The notes below the pieces were generated by a model. The model was given only the letters and a program-made list of their open reading frames with translations. It did no database searches and had not been told where the DNA came from. Shown piece after piece: positions 53,601 to 64,000 of a DNA stretch of 64,000 nucleotides (position 1 is the first letter of the stretch; each line of letters starts with the position of its first letter). The stretch lies in NCBI GenBank assembly GCA_963921825.1, contig OY997593.1:47910039-47974038 (forward strand), written 5' to 3'. Source of the DNA: Erodium maritimum. Taxonomy: Eukaryota > Streptophyta > Magnoliopsida > Geraniales > Geraniaceae. The position numbers and the translations under genes are program-made.

Positions 53601-54185
53601 TAAGTCAACAAAGATCAGATTACCGGGATCCGATCAGCGTTGGGGAGGAAGATCAAAGAACATAGAGGTGCCTCCGCCTCCTTCCTTCAGTCACCATGGT
53701 CGACAGGTGCCTTCCCTTGAATATGGTCTCTTTGCAGTAGAGTTAGAGACTTTGAACCGTGCCTGAGGGTGCGATGGATAGCCAACGAAGGGTTGCATGG
53801 TACCGAATTAATGGCTAGGGTTTTCACCGGATGGCCCCTCTAAGGCTTCGAGGGGGCGACGTCGGCGTGGTGAGCCTTAGAGAAAAGACCACAATCGCTG
53901 TAGACGGCGGTATCGGAATTGGTCCGGTCGTGTTTGGCTTCGATTGCGTCCTACTCCGCACCTTTAAGGGGTTCACGAGTTCAGAGGAAGGGCGTGGAGG
54001 TTGAATGGTTAGAGGAACAACAACAAACTATATGACTGGTACAGGCGGTGATGTGACAAGGTTGGGGGCTTGGTCGACGATGGTGACAAAGGTAAGAAGC
54101 GATATAAGAGAACTAGGGCTTAGGGTTTTCTTAAGAGAGACACACGACTTACCTTGAGAGTTTTTAAAATTCGAACCATGTCCTT

Positions 54186-55395
54186 AGATATAGGTAAGAA
54201 GAATTAAAGCAATGATAGTTCTAAATTTTTGCTTTTATTTTTTAATTTAAAACTATAAAGATAAAATTGTCACTTTGTACCAAATAGTCACATAAATAAA
54301 AATATGATGTTACTATCTGATGCATAATTTGTATTTTTAGCTATTCACAAATGAATATGAGTAAGGTGATAGTGTAAAAAACAAAATTTCACATTTTCAA
54401 ACCCTAGTCTCTCTATAGAGAGAAAACCCTCTTTCTCCAAATTTCCAGTTTGTGTCGTCATTATCGGCAGACACAGTGTCCCAAACTACGACGGCTGCCG
54501 GTGGGGCTCTTCTCTTCCATCGTCCACGCTGTTCCATGTTTGGTTTTGATGCCGCAAAGCTTTTTATTGTTTCTGATCCCTGCGTTCTCCCCTCCTTCGG
54601 CCATGGCTATCGCCTCCTTTGCCTCGCCGGCCAACTTTTTCCCCCAATAGTCACCAGAGCTATTCCTCTTGCCGGTGTTGATGCGCCACCCTCAGCTGCT
54701 GCGAAGAACCACCCGCCATTCGAGGCTCTTGCGCCGAAACCTCCCTCATCCCGTCCCCGACCTCGGCTTGGTGTTCAAAGGGGCTCTACTTTCACCTCAC
54801 CGGTCAGATCTGTCGGAATAGTCCAGAGCTTAGGGATTCGGGGACTCACACGAACCTTAGAGTTTTTTTCAAACCTTTGGGTTGTTTCATGGCTCCGCTC
54901 TCCCGATGGGTTTGGGATCCGGGAGGAAGGGGCGATAGGGTGGGGCATGTCTACATGGTTTCTTGGTCATCTCGGGAGGAGAAGCGAAGAAAATCATCCC
55001 TTTCATGCACTTAGAGAATCCGGTGGGGGTGGAAGGTCCAACCAAGGTCTATAACCACAGACCCGGGACTGACGGTGCTATGGAGTCTCGGAGCAAAAGC
55101 AATCAGAGCACATTTATCAGACTTGCGTTATGTTTTTTTTCTTTTTAGTTTGGTTTGGTTAGTTATTATTGCTTGCTGGATTATTTACTTTCTGTATCGT
55201 ACTTTTGAAATGTCAGGAAGGGGAACTTCTGAGTTAACGTCTGCGAACACACGCAGGCTATTTCTACGGATCTATGAACGTCGGGTAGAGTACGGTCGAC
55301 CTGAACAAATATCTGAAATTCTGGACTGTTACGTCCTACCTTGTATAGTTTACGTTTCACAATAATACAAACTCCCAATTACTCGATCCAAAAAA
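54186..55395. other. Unassigned region with a 200-codon open frame
   Basis: AT-rich until about 54370, then a compositionally different block starts AAACCCTAGTCTCTC and is pyrimidine-rich like a plant gene leader. The frame 54452-55054 begins MSSLSADTVSQTTTAAGGAL and is Pro/Ser/Gly-rich without a domain I recognise. The block ends with TTTCACAATAATAC and CGATCCAAAAAAAG (about 55388). Possibilities are a further half-LINE (leader, N-terminal ORF1-like frame, A-run), a gene fragment, or chance. No TSD was found. I do not assign a function. Confidence 0.3.
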
Positions 55396-55741
55396 AGAAT
55401 ATGAGCAAGGTTAAAATTAATGAGGACCATTTCACGAAAAGGTAGTGAGAGCTGAGTAGGAAGGATTATGTTAGTTAAGTTTGGACCACAATCATTATAG
55501 AAAGGAAGTAATTAAATATAGATTATAGTACGGAGATGAGAAGCGGGATTCCAATATTAAAACTCTCTCTATTGCTACAGTAGCAATATAAAACTTCAAC
55601 AGTAGGTTTGAAGATCTTCAAGCCTTCCCAAGAACACATCTGCACTCTGCAACTTCTCCAAGATCTTTCCTCAGTTCCTCAACAACATTCAAGCACTGGA
55701 AGAGTATCCCATTATCCTGCATCCACACCTGCATTCACAAC

Positions 55742-58267
55742 ATGTTATCTGAACAAGAGCTCAGTGGTGTTCCGGCAGTGAACAGAGCCCCTTCCTCAAC
55801 TCCTTCTTGCAGTCAACCTCCTGGGTTTGAGAGAATCCGGACTGATCTTCCAAGCCTCAAATTCAACAAACCATCTATGATTCAGGAGCCCTCCTCAGAC
55901 AGAACACAAGAATATTCCCCTGGTGGCCACACCAAGCTTGTCAATGGTTTGAAGATGTTTTATGATAAACACTTCAATCCCATCAGTTCTGATACAGATT
56001 CCACTCCTACTTACTCAGCAACCAATCCCAGATTGCCTCAGTATCAAAACAAACCTGCAAAAGGCAAGGAGAAATTTAGAAACACTGAATCATCCACACA
56101 ACTTCAATATCGAGTTAAGAACACCCTTCCCCCACTCCATCAAGACCCTCAGCAATCAAAGCTCAAATCAACACAAAGATATGGAAACATTGCTGCCTAC
56201 ATCCACAATCTACCAAATAAAGCCACTGAGCCATGGCTGCACAATATTTTCTCGGAAGTGGGAGGTCTTAAACGAGCTCATATTGCTACAAATCTTAGCA
56301 AGCAAGGTAAAATATATGGCTTTTGTTATTTCTCCACTCACCAACAATTGCAGGAAGCTATCTACTACTACAATGAATATACCATAAATGGCCACAAACT
56401 CTTTGTTACTCAAGCAAGAATCACCACCATCAACTCTGTAGACAAGCCAAGACCTGAGTTTTCTCCTCCAAAACTACAAGGTTCAATTGTGACTCATCAA
56501 CTACAAATACTCAGAGACAGTCATCTTGCCATTGCACATCAAAATTACACAGCACAAACCATTATGACATGCTTTGCAAAGGAAGGAGTTTCTGAAATAA
56601 TGGTCAAATCTCTTGGTAGCAGAGTGCTTCTTCTTCACTGTCCAGATCCTCTTTTTGACAAAGAACTTCTAAAGGAAGATGACCGTTGGCTGAGCAAATG
56701 GCTTACCATTATCCCAGAAAAGGAAAGCTTATGTGAAAAGGAAGGGATTTTTAAATGGATCACTATTAAGGGGCTACCATACCAAGGGTGGTGTGATGAA
56801 TCATTTGCAACTGCATCCTCATCTCTGGGAACTTTTGTCATGACACATCCAAACTCGATTTCTGGCATAATTTTAGATGAGGCAGTTGTGCTCCTTCACA
56901 CTAAAATTTATGCAGACATTTCAACAACTGTAGAGATCTACTTGGGCCATAAAAAATACTCAGTCCACATCAAAGAAACCAAAGTAGAGGAGGTAGCAGA
57001 GATCACAGGACAAAGATCAAATCCCACAGATGAAAGCTCTCAATTTTCCTTAAGCTCCTCCTCAGAAGAAGAAGACACTGAAGCTGGTTTGAAAGTCACT
57101 AATACTGCTACACCAAGGTGCTTACTCTCAGATAATATACCTGATAAGGAAGTGGTTGGTGTGTTTGTATCCCTAGAAGCTGCTGAGGTTGAGAATGATT
57201 TAACTCAAACAGAGAAAGAATTAATCTTGGAGGAAGAAGTTATTGAGAAAGATTTAATTCAGCAGGAGAAGGAGTTAGTTTTGGAGGAAGAAGTTATTGC
57301 TGATTTGCAGAGGAATGTCTCTCCTAAGACTCAGGTCTTGCAGCCCTCTTTACTACACTCAACTCCTACACCCACCCAAAACTCAAACCTTTTTAAGGTT
57401 GTGGAAGATACCCCTCAATCACCAACCCACATTACCATCACCTCCACTATCAATGGAACAATCAAGATCCAAACTCATATCCTCAATGATTCATCACTGA
57501 TTTCTCCTGGAGCTACACAGAACCAACAGCTCAACCAAATCTCAGTTCCATCCCTCAGTGCAACTAAATTCTCCAGCAACAGTGCACATTTTACAGCTGG
57601 CCTAGTTGCAACTCAACCACTTCAGCCTCACTCCCCATCCCCAAGTACACAACCACATCAACATTTATTGCCTAGAGTTGCTGATTTTGACCACAACCTG
57701 CTACACCATAAAGCCAAGTCCTTGGAAAAGAGTCTTTTATTTGCTGCAGAAGAGCAACACTTCACTTCATTGGGGACCACCAGTTCACAATACCAAGGTT
57801 TACAAACTCAAGGCTTGGATGACAACTTCAGTGCCCAAAACACCCCTCATACCCCACTCTCTCAACCTCAACTACTATTGCTTGACTCTCAAACCAAGGA
57901 AATCTCTGACTTTCTAGGCCTCACCAGTAGCTGCAAACAAGACACCTCAAGTTTGCCTCCTAAACCCTCGTCCAAAAAATCCAAAAGAAAGAAACACTTG
58001 ACAGCTACCACCTCACACAAGTATGAAACTAGACTGAGATTGAAGGATCAAAGGCATGGTGAGGCAAGGAAAGCTTGGAGTTTTGGTAAGAAATTAGGGC
58101 TAAAAGCAGATTGCAGTGATGAGCTTTTAATTCAGCATTTAGCTGATATGGATAATGATAACCCTGGCTTACTGGAAGATGGAAGTAGCATGGATGAGGA
58201 GCTGGCTCTAACCCTTATTGACTCAGGTAATGGGGCAATAGAGGCCACTCCTCTTCATAGTTCTTAA
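55742..58267 (+). CDS. LINE5 ORF1 protein, 841 aa, RRM and DUF4283-like
   Basis: Intact frame from MLSEQELSGVPAVNR to a TAA. A conserved N-terminal block (about 50-75) reads RTQEYSPGGHTKLVNGLKMF. RRM at about 147-226 has AAYIHNLPNKA (RNP2) and KIYGFCYFSTHQQLQEAI (RNP1). A DUF4283-like region at about 255-410 has GSRVLLLHCPDPLFDKELL, WLSKWLTIIPEKE and WITIKGLPYQGWCDESFATA. An acidic stretch at about 480-520 repeats KELILEEEVIEKDL. A long Ser/Thr/Pro-rich part and a basic C-terminus follow (SKKSKRKKHL and RKAWSFGKKLGLKADCSDE). No CCHC knuckle is present. It should bind the LINE RNA to form the ribonucleoprotein. The family resembles RRM-type (BNR-like) plant L1s; that comparison is from memory. 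Confidence 0.88.
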   Translation: MLSEQELSGVPAVNRAPSSTPSCSQPPGFERIRTDLPSLKFNKPSMIQEPSSDRTQEYSPGGHTKLVNGLKMFYDKHFNPISSDTDSTPTYSATNPRLPQYQNKPAKGKEKFRNTESSTQLQYRVKNTLPPLHQDPQQSKLKSTQRYGNIAAYIHNLPNKATEPWLHNIFSEVGGLKRAHIATNLSKQGKIYGFCYFSTHQQLQEAIYYYNEYTINGHKLFVTQARITTINSVDKPRPEFSPPKLQGSIVTHQLQILRDSHLAIAHQNYTAQTIMTCFAKEGVSEIMVKSLGSRVLLLHCPDPLFDKELLKEDDRWLSKWLTIIPEKESLCEKEGIFKWITIKGLPYQGWCDESFATASSSLGTFVMTHPNSISGIILDEAVVLLHTKIYADISTTVEIYLGHKKYSVHIKETKVEEVAEITGQRSNPTDESSQFSLSSSSEEEDTEAGLKVTNTATPRCLLSDNIPDKEVVGVFVSLEAAEVENDLTQTEKELILEEEVIEKDLIQQEKELVLEEEVIADLQRNVSPKTQVLQPSLLHSTPTPTQNSNLFKVVEDTPQSPTHITITSTINGTIKIQTHILNDSSLISPGATQNQQLNQISVPSLSATKFSSNSAHFTAGLVATQPLQPHSPSPSTQPHQHLLPRVADFDHNLLHHKAKSLEKSLLFAAEEQHFTSLGTTSSQYQGLQTQGLDDNFSAQNTPHTPLSQPQLLLLDSQTKEISDFLGLTSSCKQDTSSLPPKPSSKKSKRKKHLTATTSHKYETRLRLKDQRHGEARKAWSFGKKLGLKADCSDELLIQHLADMDNDNPGLLEDGSSMDEELALTLIDSGNGAIEATPLHSS

Positions 58268-58275
58268 TTGGCAAC

Positions 58276-61200
58276 ATGAAAATCCTCTCATGGAATTTGA
58301 GAGGTGTGTCTTCAACACAAAAAAAGAAGACACTCAATGACTTGACTCGCAAGCAACAGCCCAGATGCTTCTAATACAAGAATCAAAGTTGGAAACAATT
58401 CCTTTTGGCTTCCTCAGATCCTGTGGCCTTGGATTGGGCTGGGAGATGGACTTCATCCCTGCCTCTGGATCATCAGCTGGAATAATTACTTGCTGGAACT
58501 CTAACTCTTTTCAAATGATCAAGGTTCAAAAAATTGCAGGTGCTCTTATCTGGATAGGTCACTGCACAGAATTACACAAAACCTGTTGTATCACAAATGT
58601 CTATGCCCCAAACAAAAGAGCAGAAAGAAGAGCTCTTTGGACTGAAATACTTGCTGAATTACAAGCCCTTCCCAGATCAACACCACTATTACTAGCAGGA
58701 GACTTCAATGCTGTGCTATCTCCAACTGAAAGATCAACCAAGAAAGCTTCCTCATCTGATATGTCAAACCTTCAGTCTCTACTCAACTCCTTGGACCTCA
58801 TTGATTTACCTCTCACTGGTGGCAAATATACTTGGTTTGGCCCTGGTTCATTGGCCTCAAGGATAGACAGATATTTTATCTCTATTGATTTTCTCAGCAA
58901 ATTCAACACTCTCACACAAAAATGCTTGCCCAGAAGCATCTCTGATCACAGGCCTTTGCTCCTATATGATGATCAACTAGATTGGGGCCCTATACCCTTT
59001 AAATTCCTCAATATATGGATAGAGGATTCAAGATTCTTCAAAGCTGTGGAAAGCTTCTGGTCATCTTTACAAATCACAGGCCAACCCCATCTGATCCTAT
59101 GGAAAAAACTCAAATTGTTGAAAGAAATGTTAAAAGAGTGGAATACTCAAGTCTATGGCCATCTAGATTCCCAAGTTCAGAGCCTCAGGGATAAACTGGA
59201 CTCCTTGGACAAACTAGTGGAAGAAAGAAGCCTTACTGATGAGGAATGTAATGTTAGAGGAAGTTGCAAAGCTCTGCTTATCCAAATGACCAAGTTATTA
59301 TCCAAATTATGGAGCCAGAAAGCAAGGAAGAAATGGTTTCATGAAGGTGACAAACCCTCCAAATACTTCCATTTGCTAGCAAATTACAATGGCACAAGGA
59401 AAAAAATTACACAGATCATCCATGAAGACCAGCTACTACAGGACCCAACTCTTATTAAAGAAGCAGCTGCTATCCATTTCAAAGAAAGATTCTCCAAACC
59501 CTCTGCTATATCATTGATTATAGATAACTTTCCCTTCAAGTCAATTACCACAGCTCAATCTCAATGGTTAGAGAGACCTTTTGCTGAACAAGAAGTGATG
59601 AAAGCCTTGATGGCTTGTGCTGGAGATAAAGCAACTGGCCCTGATGGCTTTACTCTCAAATTTTACCAAGTTTGCTGGCCTATAATCAAAGAAGACATCA
59701 TGAACTTCCTCTCTTATTTTCACAAGACAGGGCACTTGGGGAAAGGTCTCAACTCTTCTTTCATAGCATTAATTCCCAAATGTGAAGCCCCATTGACATT
59801 TGCAGACTTCAGACCTATTAGCCTAATGGGTGGTCCTTATAAAATTCTTACCAAATTGCTTGCATTAAGACTTAAAGAAGTATGTGATTCACTTTTTAGT
59901 TATGAGCAAACTGGCTTCCTAGCTGGAAGACAGATCCTAGATGGAGTATTAGCTGCTAATGAAGTGGTTCAACAGATCAAACAATCCAAAGTAAAAGCAC
60001 TCATCTTCAAGGCAGATTTTGAAAAGGCATTTGATAACATTAACTGGGGTTACATGATGAAGCTTCTGCAGAAACTTGGCTTTGGACAATTATGGAGATT
60101 ATGGATGATATCATGCTTCAAAGCCCATTTATCTGTATTGATTAATGGTTCCCCCTCACCTGATTTCCCAATGAATAGGGGTCTTAGACAAGGATGTGCA
60201 TTATCCCCACTCCTCTTTGCCCTAGCTGCAGAAGGGCTAAATCAAATCATGAAGAAAGGCCTGGAGCTTGATCAATTCCAAGGAATACAAGTGGGAACAA
60301 CAGGGCCTCTGATCTCACACCTACAATTTGCTGATGATTCCATATTTTTTTATCAAAGCCTCTTCAGAAGGTGCTACTAATCTGAAAAATTCTCTCAAGA
60401 TGTTCAAACTTACAACTGGTCTAAAGGTGAATTTCAGCAAGTCTACACTCATAGCAATGAACCTTTCCCCCCAAGAAACACAAGAATATGCAGCTATCCT
60501 CTCCTGCACAGTGGACACACTCCCTTTCAAATATTTGGGTTTCAGTCTTGGCTCCAATCCAAAAAGGCTAATCACTTGGAAACCAATCATTGAGAAGTTC
60601 AAAAAATCCCTTGGCTTGTCGCAGGCCAAAACTCTAACCTTTGGTGGCAGAATAACATTGATAAAGTCCACTCTCAGTGCCTTACCTCTCTATTTTTTAT
60701 CCTTGCTCAAAGCCCCAGTTTCAGTCCTGAAGACTATGGAAGCCTGGCAAAGGAGGTTCTTATGGCATGGGGCTGCTCCTACAAGAGTATTTTGTAAAGT
60801 GAGCTGGAGACAAATCTGCAAACATAAATCAGATGGGGGTCTTGGAATCAAAAATCTAAAATTGATGAACATTGCCCTCCTTGCAAAATGGTGGTGGAGA
60901 TTTGCTGTAGAAGATAACTCTTTGTGGAAACAAATCATCTGTGCAAGGTATGGGGGTAGATTGCATGATTGGGATCTCTCCAATTTTACTGAGCTTGGAG
61001 GCTCAAATTTCTTTACACATATCATTTCTTTAGCAAATGATCCTATTTTTGCTGATCTGTTTGGAAGCAAAGGTCTCTCATGGCACCTTGGTAATGGTCA
61101 AAGAATACATTTCTGGGAGGATATTTGGTGGGGAGAATTATCATTTAAAATCCTTTTTCCAAGGATATACTTGTTGGCAAATTCAAAACACTCTCTCATT

Positions 61201-61429
61201 GTAGATCTCTGGGAGGATAACAACTGGGATCTTGATCTTAGAAGAGTTGCTAGGGGCTGGGAACTCTTAGAATGGGGGTGTTTGTGTGCCATCCTCTCAG
61301 TTACAAAGCTCACTCCTGCTGAAGATAAATTATTTTGGTCCTCAGATGCAAAAGGATTTTCTGTGAAAAAAATGTACTCTATTCTTGCAGCCCAAGGAAC
61401 CTCCTCTCTGAATTGGTCCAAGCACCTGT
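58276..61429 (+). pseudogene. LINE5 ORF2: endonuclease and reverse transcriptase, two frameshifts, C-terminus cut
   Basis: Starts MKILSWNLRGVSSTQKKKTL. A two-base loss near 58363 shifts frame before LLIQESKL; the next frame is then open for 671 codons (58365-60380). Endonuclease: AGDFNAVLSPTERSTKK, LPLTGGKYTWFGPGSLASR, ISDHRPLLL. RT: DKATGPDGFTLKFYQVCWPI, DFRPISLMGGPYKILTKLLA, FKADFEKAFDNINW, RGLRQGCALSPLLFA and catalytic FADDSIFF at about 60326. A one-base slip in the T-run near 60347 follows. Reading continues to FSVKKMYSILAAQG and stops at the LTR insertion. Active-site residues of both enzymes are kept. It nicks the target and copies element RNA. Confidence 0.9.
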
Positions 61430-61989
61430 TGTCACGCCCCGATTTCAGCGAACCGAACTCGGGACGCGAACTTTTAAAAACATGAACACTTGAAACCTGT
61501 TTTCAATAAAAGCTTTGACATTTCCATTTACTTCTCAAAATAATAGCATTTACAATACAAAAACGTCCCAACAAGTGGACAAGGTACAACATCCGTCACT
61601 AGACTCAACAAAAGTAAAGACCAGACTCCGCTCCAAGCTCCATGAACTTCAAGAGCTAACCTAGTCCGTCCGGTGATCAGTACCTGTAGGAAAAGCAGCT
61701 AGGGGTGAGCGTTCGCTCACCTCCACGGATAACAGACTGACTATGGCATAATTAGCAGAAAAAGCCAGTAACACTAAAACCAAACCCAACGCCGGGACTA
61801 CAGTCCCCAACTCAAGTACTCAACTGACCCACAACCCGTCACCTTCCTCAACAGACTCGACACTCGATAAAAACGGTGTAGACCCAATACAACTATCGAC
61901 GACCTCCTCAAGAACTCGAACGAAACGACACAACACCAAACAAGATCACAAAGGATCGCACACCAGCTGCTCAGTAACCAATCTCAATC

Positions 61990-62300
61990 AGGTCAGGGTT
62001 CGACCTATCGCAATTCCTCGACACGAAGTCGGATCAGGCTGTCGACCTTTCAAACTCGCAATTCCTCGACACTAAGTCGGATCAGGCTGTCGACCTTTAA
62101 AACTCGCAATTCCTCGACACTAAGTCGGATCAGGCTGTCGACCTTTAAAACTCGCAATTCATCGACACTAAGTCGGATCAGGCTGTCGACCTTTAGAACT
62201 CGCAATTCATCGACACTAAGTCGGATCAGGCTGTCGACCTTTGGAACTCGCAATTCATCGACACTAAGTCGGATCAGGCTGTCGACCTTTAGAACTCACC
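61990..62300. repeat. LTR minisatellite, 48 bp x about 6
   Basis: The unit contains TCGACACTAAGTCGGATCAG and GCTGTCGACCTTTAAAACTC, for example from 62041 and 62089. Units differ by one to three bases. It lies at the position equivalent to minisatellite 3 of element A and shares AGTCGGATCAGGC-like text with it. Confidence 0.92.
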
Positions 62301-62439
62301 ACCCCAGGTAACCACAATCACAATCACAGGCAAGTTCAATCACACAGGCACTCAAGGCCACTCAAGACACCTCAACAGTCAAGACTCGGGTTCAACAACC
62401 CCACGGGCACTCGCTGCCACTCAAGACACCAAATTAAAT

Positions 62440-62550
62440 ACACGGCTCTCATGGCCACCCCGACTCAACAATTAAATACGGGCTCTCAAGGCCACCCAAA
62501 CTCAACAATTAAATACGGGCTCTCAAGGCCACCCAAACTCAACAATTAAA
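62440..62550. repeat. LTR minisatellite, about 39 bp x 3
   Basis: The unit contains GGCTCTCAAGGCCACCCAAA and CTCAACAATTAAATACG. It is the reverse complement of minisatellite 2 of element A, but with only three copies. Confidence 0.88.
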
Positions 62551-64000
62551 TAAAGCGCACGACAACCTCCGGCATACTCGATGCCTCCAACAGTCCTAAA
62601 ATCGCTAGTTTCACAAACAACCTCCGGGCATGGTCATATGCCTCCAGTAATTCAATTATCGCTAAGTTCTCTGTTCCTACGACACTACTAAGTGTCACAT
62701 GCCTTTCTCTTAAACGCTACAATCCCGTATCATGCTTTTCTAATAATTAAATAAATCTACTCAACCCACGACACCCCGGTGTCACATGCAATTCTACCAT
62801 TAACTTTCCCTAATCAGGGCCGAGATCCGGCTACTTTTCCCTACCTCGTATACAATCCCAAAAGCGCTCCAACAACACCCGAAGCACACTCAGTCACTCG
62901 CCGAGCTTCCCCTTGCCTCGGTCCGTAGCACGATCTAAAAGAACACAAATTTAAAGTACTTTTAAACTAGTACGAGTAAACCGAAAATTAATAAACTTAA
63001 CGCCCAAACGTAACCCCGACAATGCCGATCACTCCCAAACTTCCCAAATACTCGATATTGCCGATAAAGGACCCGTAAGGGCCAGATTCGCCCGACATGG
63101 CGAATCTGCCCGGTTTTGGTTAATTGCCTTCCGGGGCTCCAAAAGTCCCCGTTTTCGTTTCTACGGTCTTAGAATATTTCAAGGAACCCAACGCACTTGA
63201 CGGAATTGAATTCCGACTTCTAAGTCAATTAATTAACGTTTAAAGTTTCCCAAAACCCGTTAATTACAACTTCTCCAATTTAATTCCAAATTTCGATTCG
63301 ATTAAGGATAAAGTGGTCCGGGGGACGTTTTAAACCACCCGAACATTAAAACCCGAGCAACCGAGCACGTGGGCCCCACCCAAGAGGCTTGGCCGAGACC
63401 CTAGGGTTTGAGGGAGGGGCTCGGCCACCAAGTGGTGGCTGCTGCCACCTCCGGCCAGCCACCACATGGCCGGCCGGCCACCACCCACGGTGGCCGGAGC
63501 TCCTCCCGAGCCTCCGGTCACCGGAAAACGTGAAATTTCTCTCCCAAACACCTCTAAAACGTCTCCAACACCTCTCTAATCTCTACACAACCCTAAACCA
63601 AATTTTATAACCAAACCCTAGCTCTTGAAAATAATCGAAACGAGAATCGGTTCGGGTATTACCGTAGAGGAGAATGAGGGGAACGAGATTGCTCTTTGCT
63701 TTGACTCGATCCAAGGGCTCGATCACCAACCCTAGCCCAACCTTCCTTCTTCTCTCTTCTTCTCCTTCTCCTTCTCTCTCTAAAACCTCTCTTCCTCTTT
63801 CTAATTTTTAAAACAAATAACAACTAACTCCAATTCCTTTCCCTTTTACCCTATACTCGGCCAACTCACCACATCCACCCATTTTCCCTCCAAAAAATAC
63901 ACCACCATATACTTGACACGTGTCAAGGTGGGTCCCATACCTTTTGGAAAATATCTAGTTGATATTTTCCAATCAGATTCGCGAAAAACGGACGTTTCGG

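Larger units (their letters stand above)
49190..54168 (-). mobile_element. Half-LINE family D, copy D2, split by a solo LTR
   Basis: Flanked by ATTGGAACCACGTCCTT (49173-49189) and ATTCGAACCATGTCCTT (54169-54185), a 17-bp TSD with two changes. On the minus strand it ends in an A-run (49195-49188). Removing the solo LTR and its extra TSD leaves about 2.09 kb, close to the 2.13 kb of D1. The tail across the LTR (TTTATT, AATAAAA) matches the tail of D1. The body carries ORF1-type coding remnants and a stub of LINE endonuclease (CGDFNTVYDN on the minus strand near 52215-52185). D is thus an internally deleted L1: ORF1, a scrap of ORF2 and the 3' end. Confidence 0.82.
55560..61429 (+). mobile_element. 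LINE5, best-preserved L1 element, cut by an LTR insertion
   Basis: 5' UTR about 180 bases, ORF1 55742-58267, eight bases, ORF2 from 58276. ORF2 is interrupted by the LTR at 61430, before the C-terminal zinc-binding tail. The remaining tail, the 3' UTR and any TSD must lie beyond the right edge. ORF1 is fully open; ORF2 has only two small indels. The exact 5' end is uncertain. It is the youngest complete-looking LINE in the window and the guide for reading LINE3. Confidence 0.88.
61430..64000 (-). mobile_element. Element-A-type LTR inserted in LINE5 (partial, runs off the right edge)
   Basis: Starts TGTCACGCCCCGATTTC, the reverse complement of the end of the element A LTR, and follows that LTR backward to the homologue of about position 13216 at the edge. 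About 340 bases of LTR are therefore missing. At 2.57 kb visible, the full LTR would be near 2.9 kb, shorter than that of element A because of fewer minisatellite units. The five bases before it are CCTGT. Whether it is a solo LTR or the edge of a complete element cannot be seen. It carries the stem-loop GGTGAGCG(TT)CGCTCACC at 61704-61721. Confidence 0.9.

Noticed and set aside
61990..62300. Regular 48-bp repeats that could suggest a CRISPR-like array
   Set aside because: The units are contiguous without unique spacers, lie inside a plant LTR and have homologous minisatellites in sister LTRs.
1..64000. tRNA, rRNA, riboswitch or bacterial promoter and terminator signals
   Set aside because: None was recognised. 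The TGGTATCAGAGC sites are retrotransposon primer sites, not tRNA genes.

Overview
The window is nuclear DNA from a flowering plant, most likely a eudicot. The evidence is spliced plant genes (a plastid ferredoxin-NADP reductase and a two-exon CYP82-type P450), an AT-rich background, and a mass of plant retrotransposons: L1-clade LINEs, Ty3/gypsy chromovirus-like LTR elements, and a MuDR relic. There is no operon structure, no prokaryotic signal and no CRISPR array. Every call comes from reading the sequence and its translations; no database was searched.

Layout. 1-383 (minus): first exons of leaf-type ferredoxin-NADP reductase, running off the left edge. 980-3108: a 2.1-kb LINE derivative carrying only ORF1, with a 14-bp target-site duplication (TSD). 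3405-7388: truncated LINE pieces in both orientations. 8004-10324 (minus): a complete CYP82-like P450, the only complete host gene. 10550-11613: a large foldback element just upstream of its promoter. 11735-12860: an AAT microsatellite and a MuDR transposase relic. 12878-19339: a gag-only LTR element with a 3.46-kb 5' LTR and a 3' LTR truncated to 181 bp.

20395-48266 is a nested stack built into one old, decayed LINE (called LINE3). Into it went a half-LINE with an inverted 5' end (20905-22678), an RRM-type half-LINE on the minus strand (24080-25724), a solo LTR (26899-28202), a second solo LTR (28701-39387) that itself holds a chromovirus (29704-37742), and a nearly full-length LINE (LINE4, 41149-48228). 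Each insertion is supported by a TSD or by the LINE reading resuming on the far side. 48977-49164 is a tiny LINE tail with a 10-bp TSD. 49190-54168 (minus) is a second copy of the 2.1-kb half-LINE family, split by a 2.88-kb solo LTR with a perfect 5-bp TSD. From about 55560 lies the best preserved LINE (LINE5), with an intact 841-codon ORF1 and an ORF2 carrying two frameshifts, interrupted at 61430 by another LTR that runs off the right edge.

Common themes. Full-length LINEs here use an RRM-plus-DUF4283-like ORF1 protein. Three separate derivatives kept ORF1 but lost ORF2, so they must be mobilised in trans. The long LTRs (2.6-3.5 kb) share short stem-loop modules but carry different minisatellite arrays. 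No gene system outside transposable elements and the two host genes could be supported. The least explained items are the conserved LTR stem-loop module, the half-LINE families, the foldback element by the P450 promoter, and the unassigned ORF region at 54370-55395.
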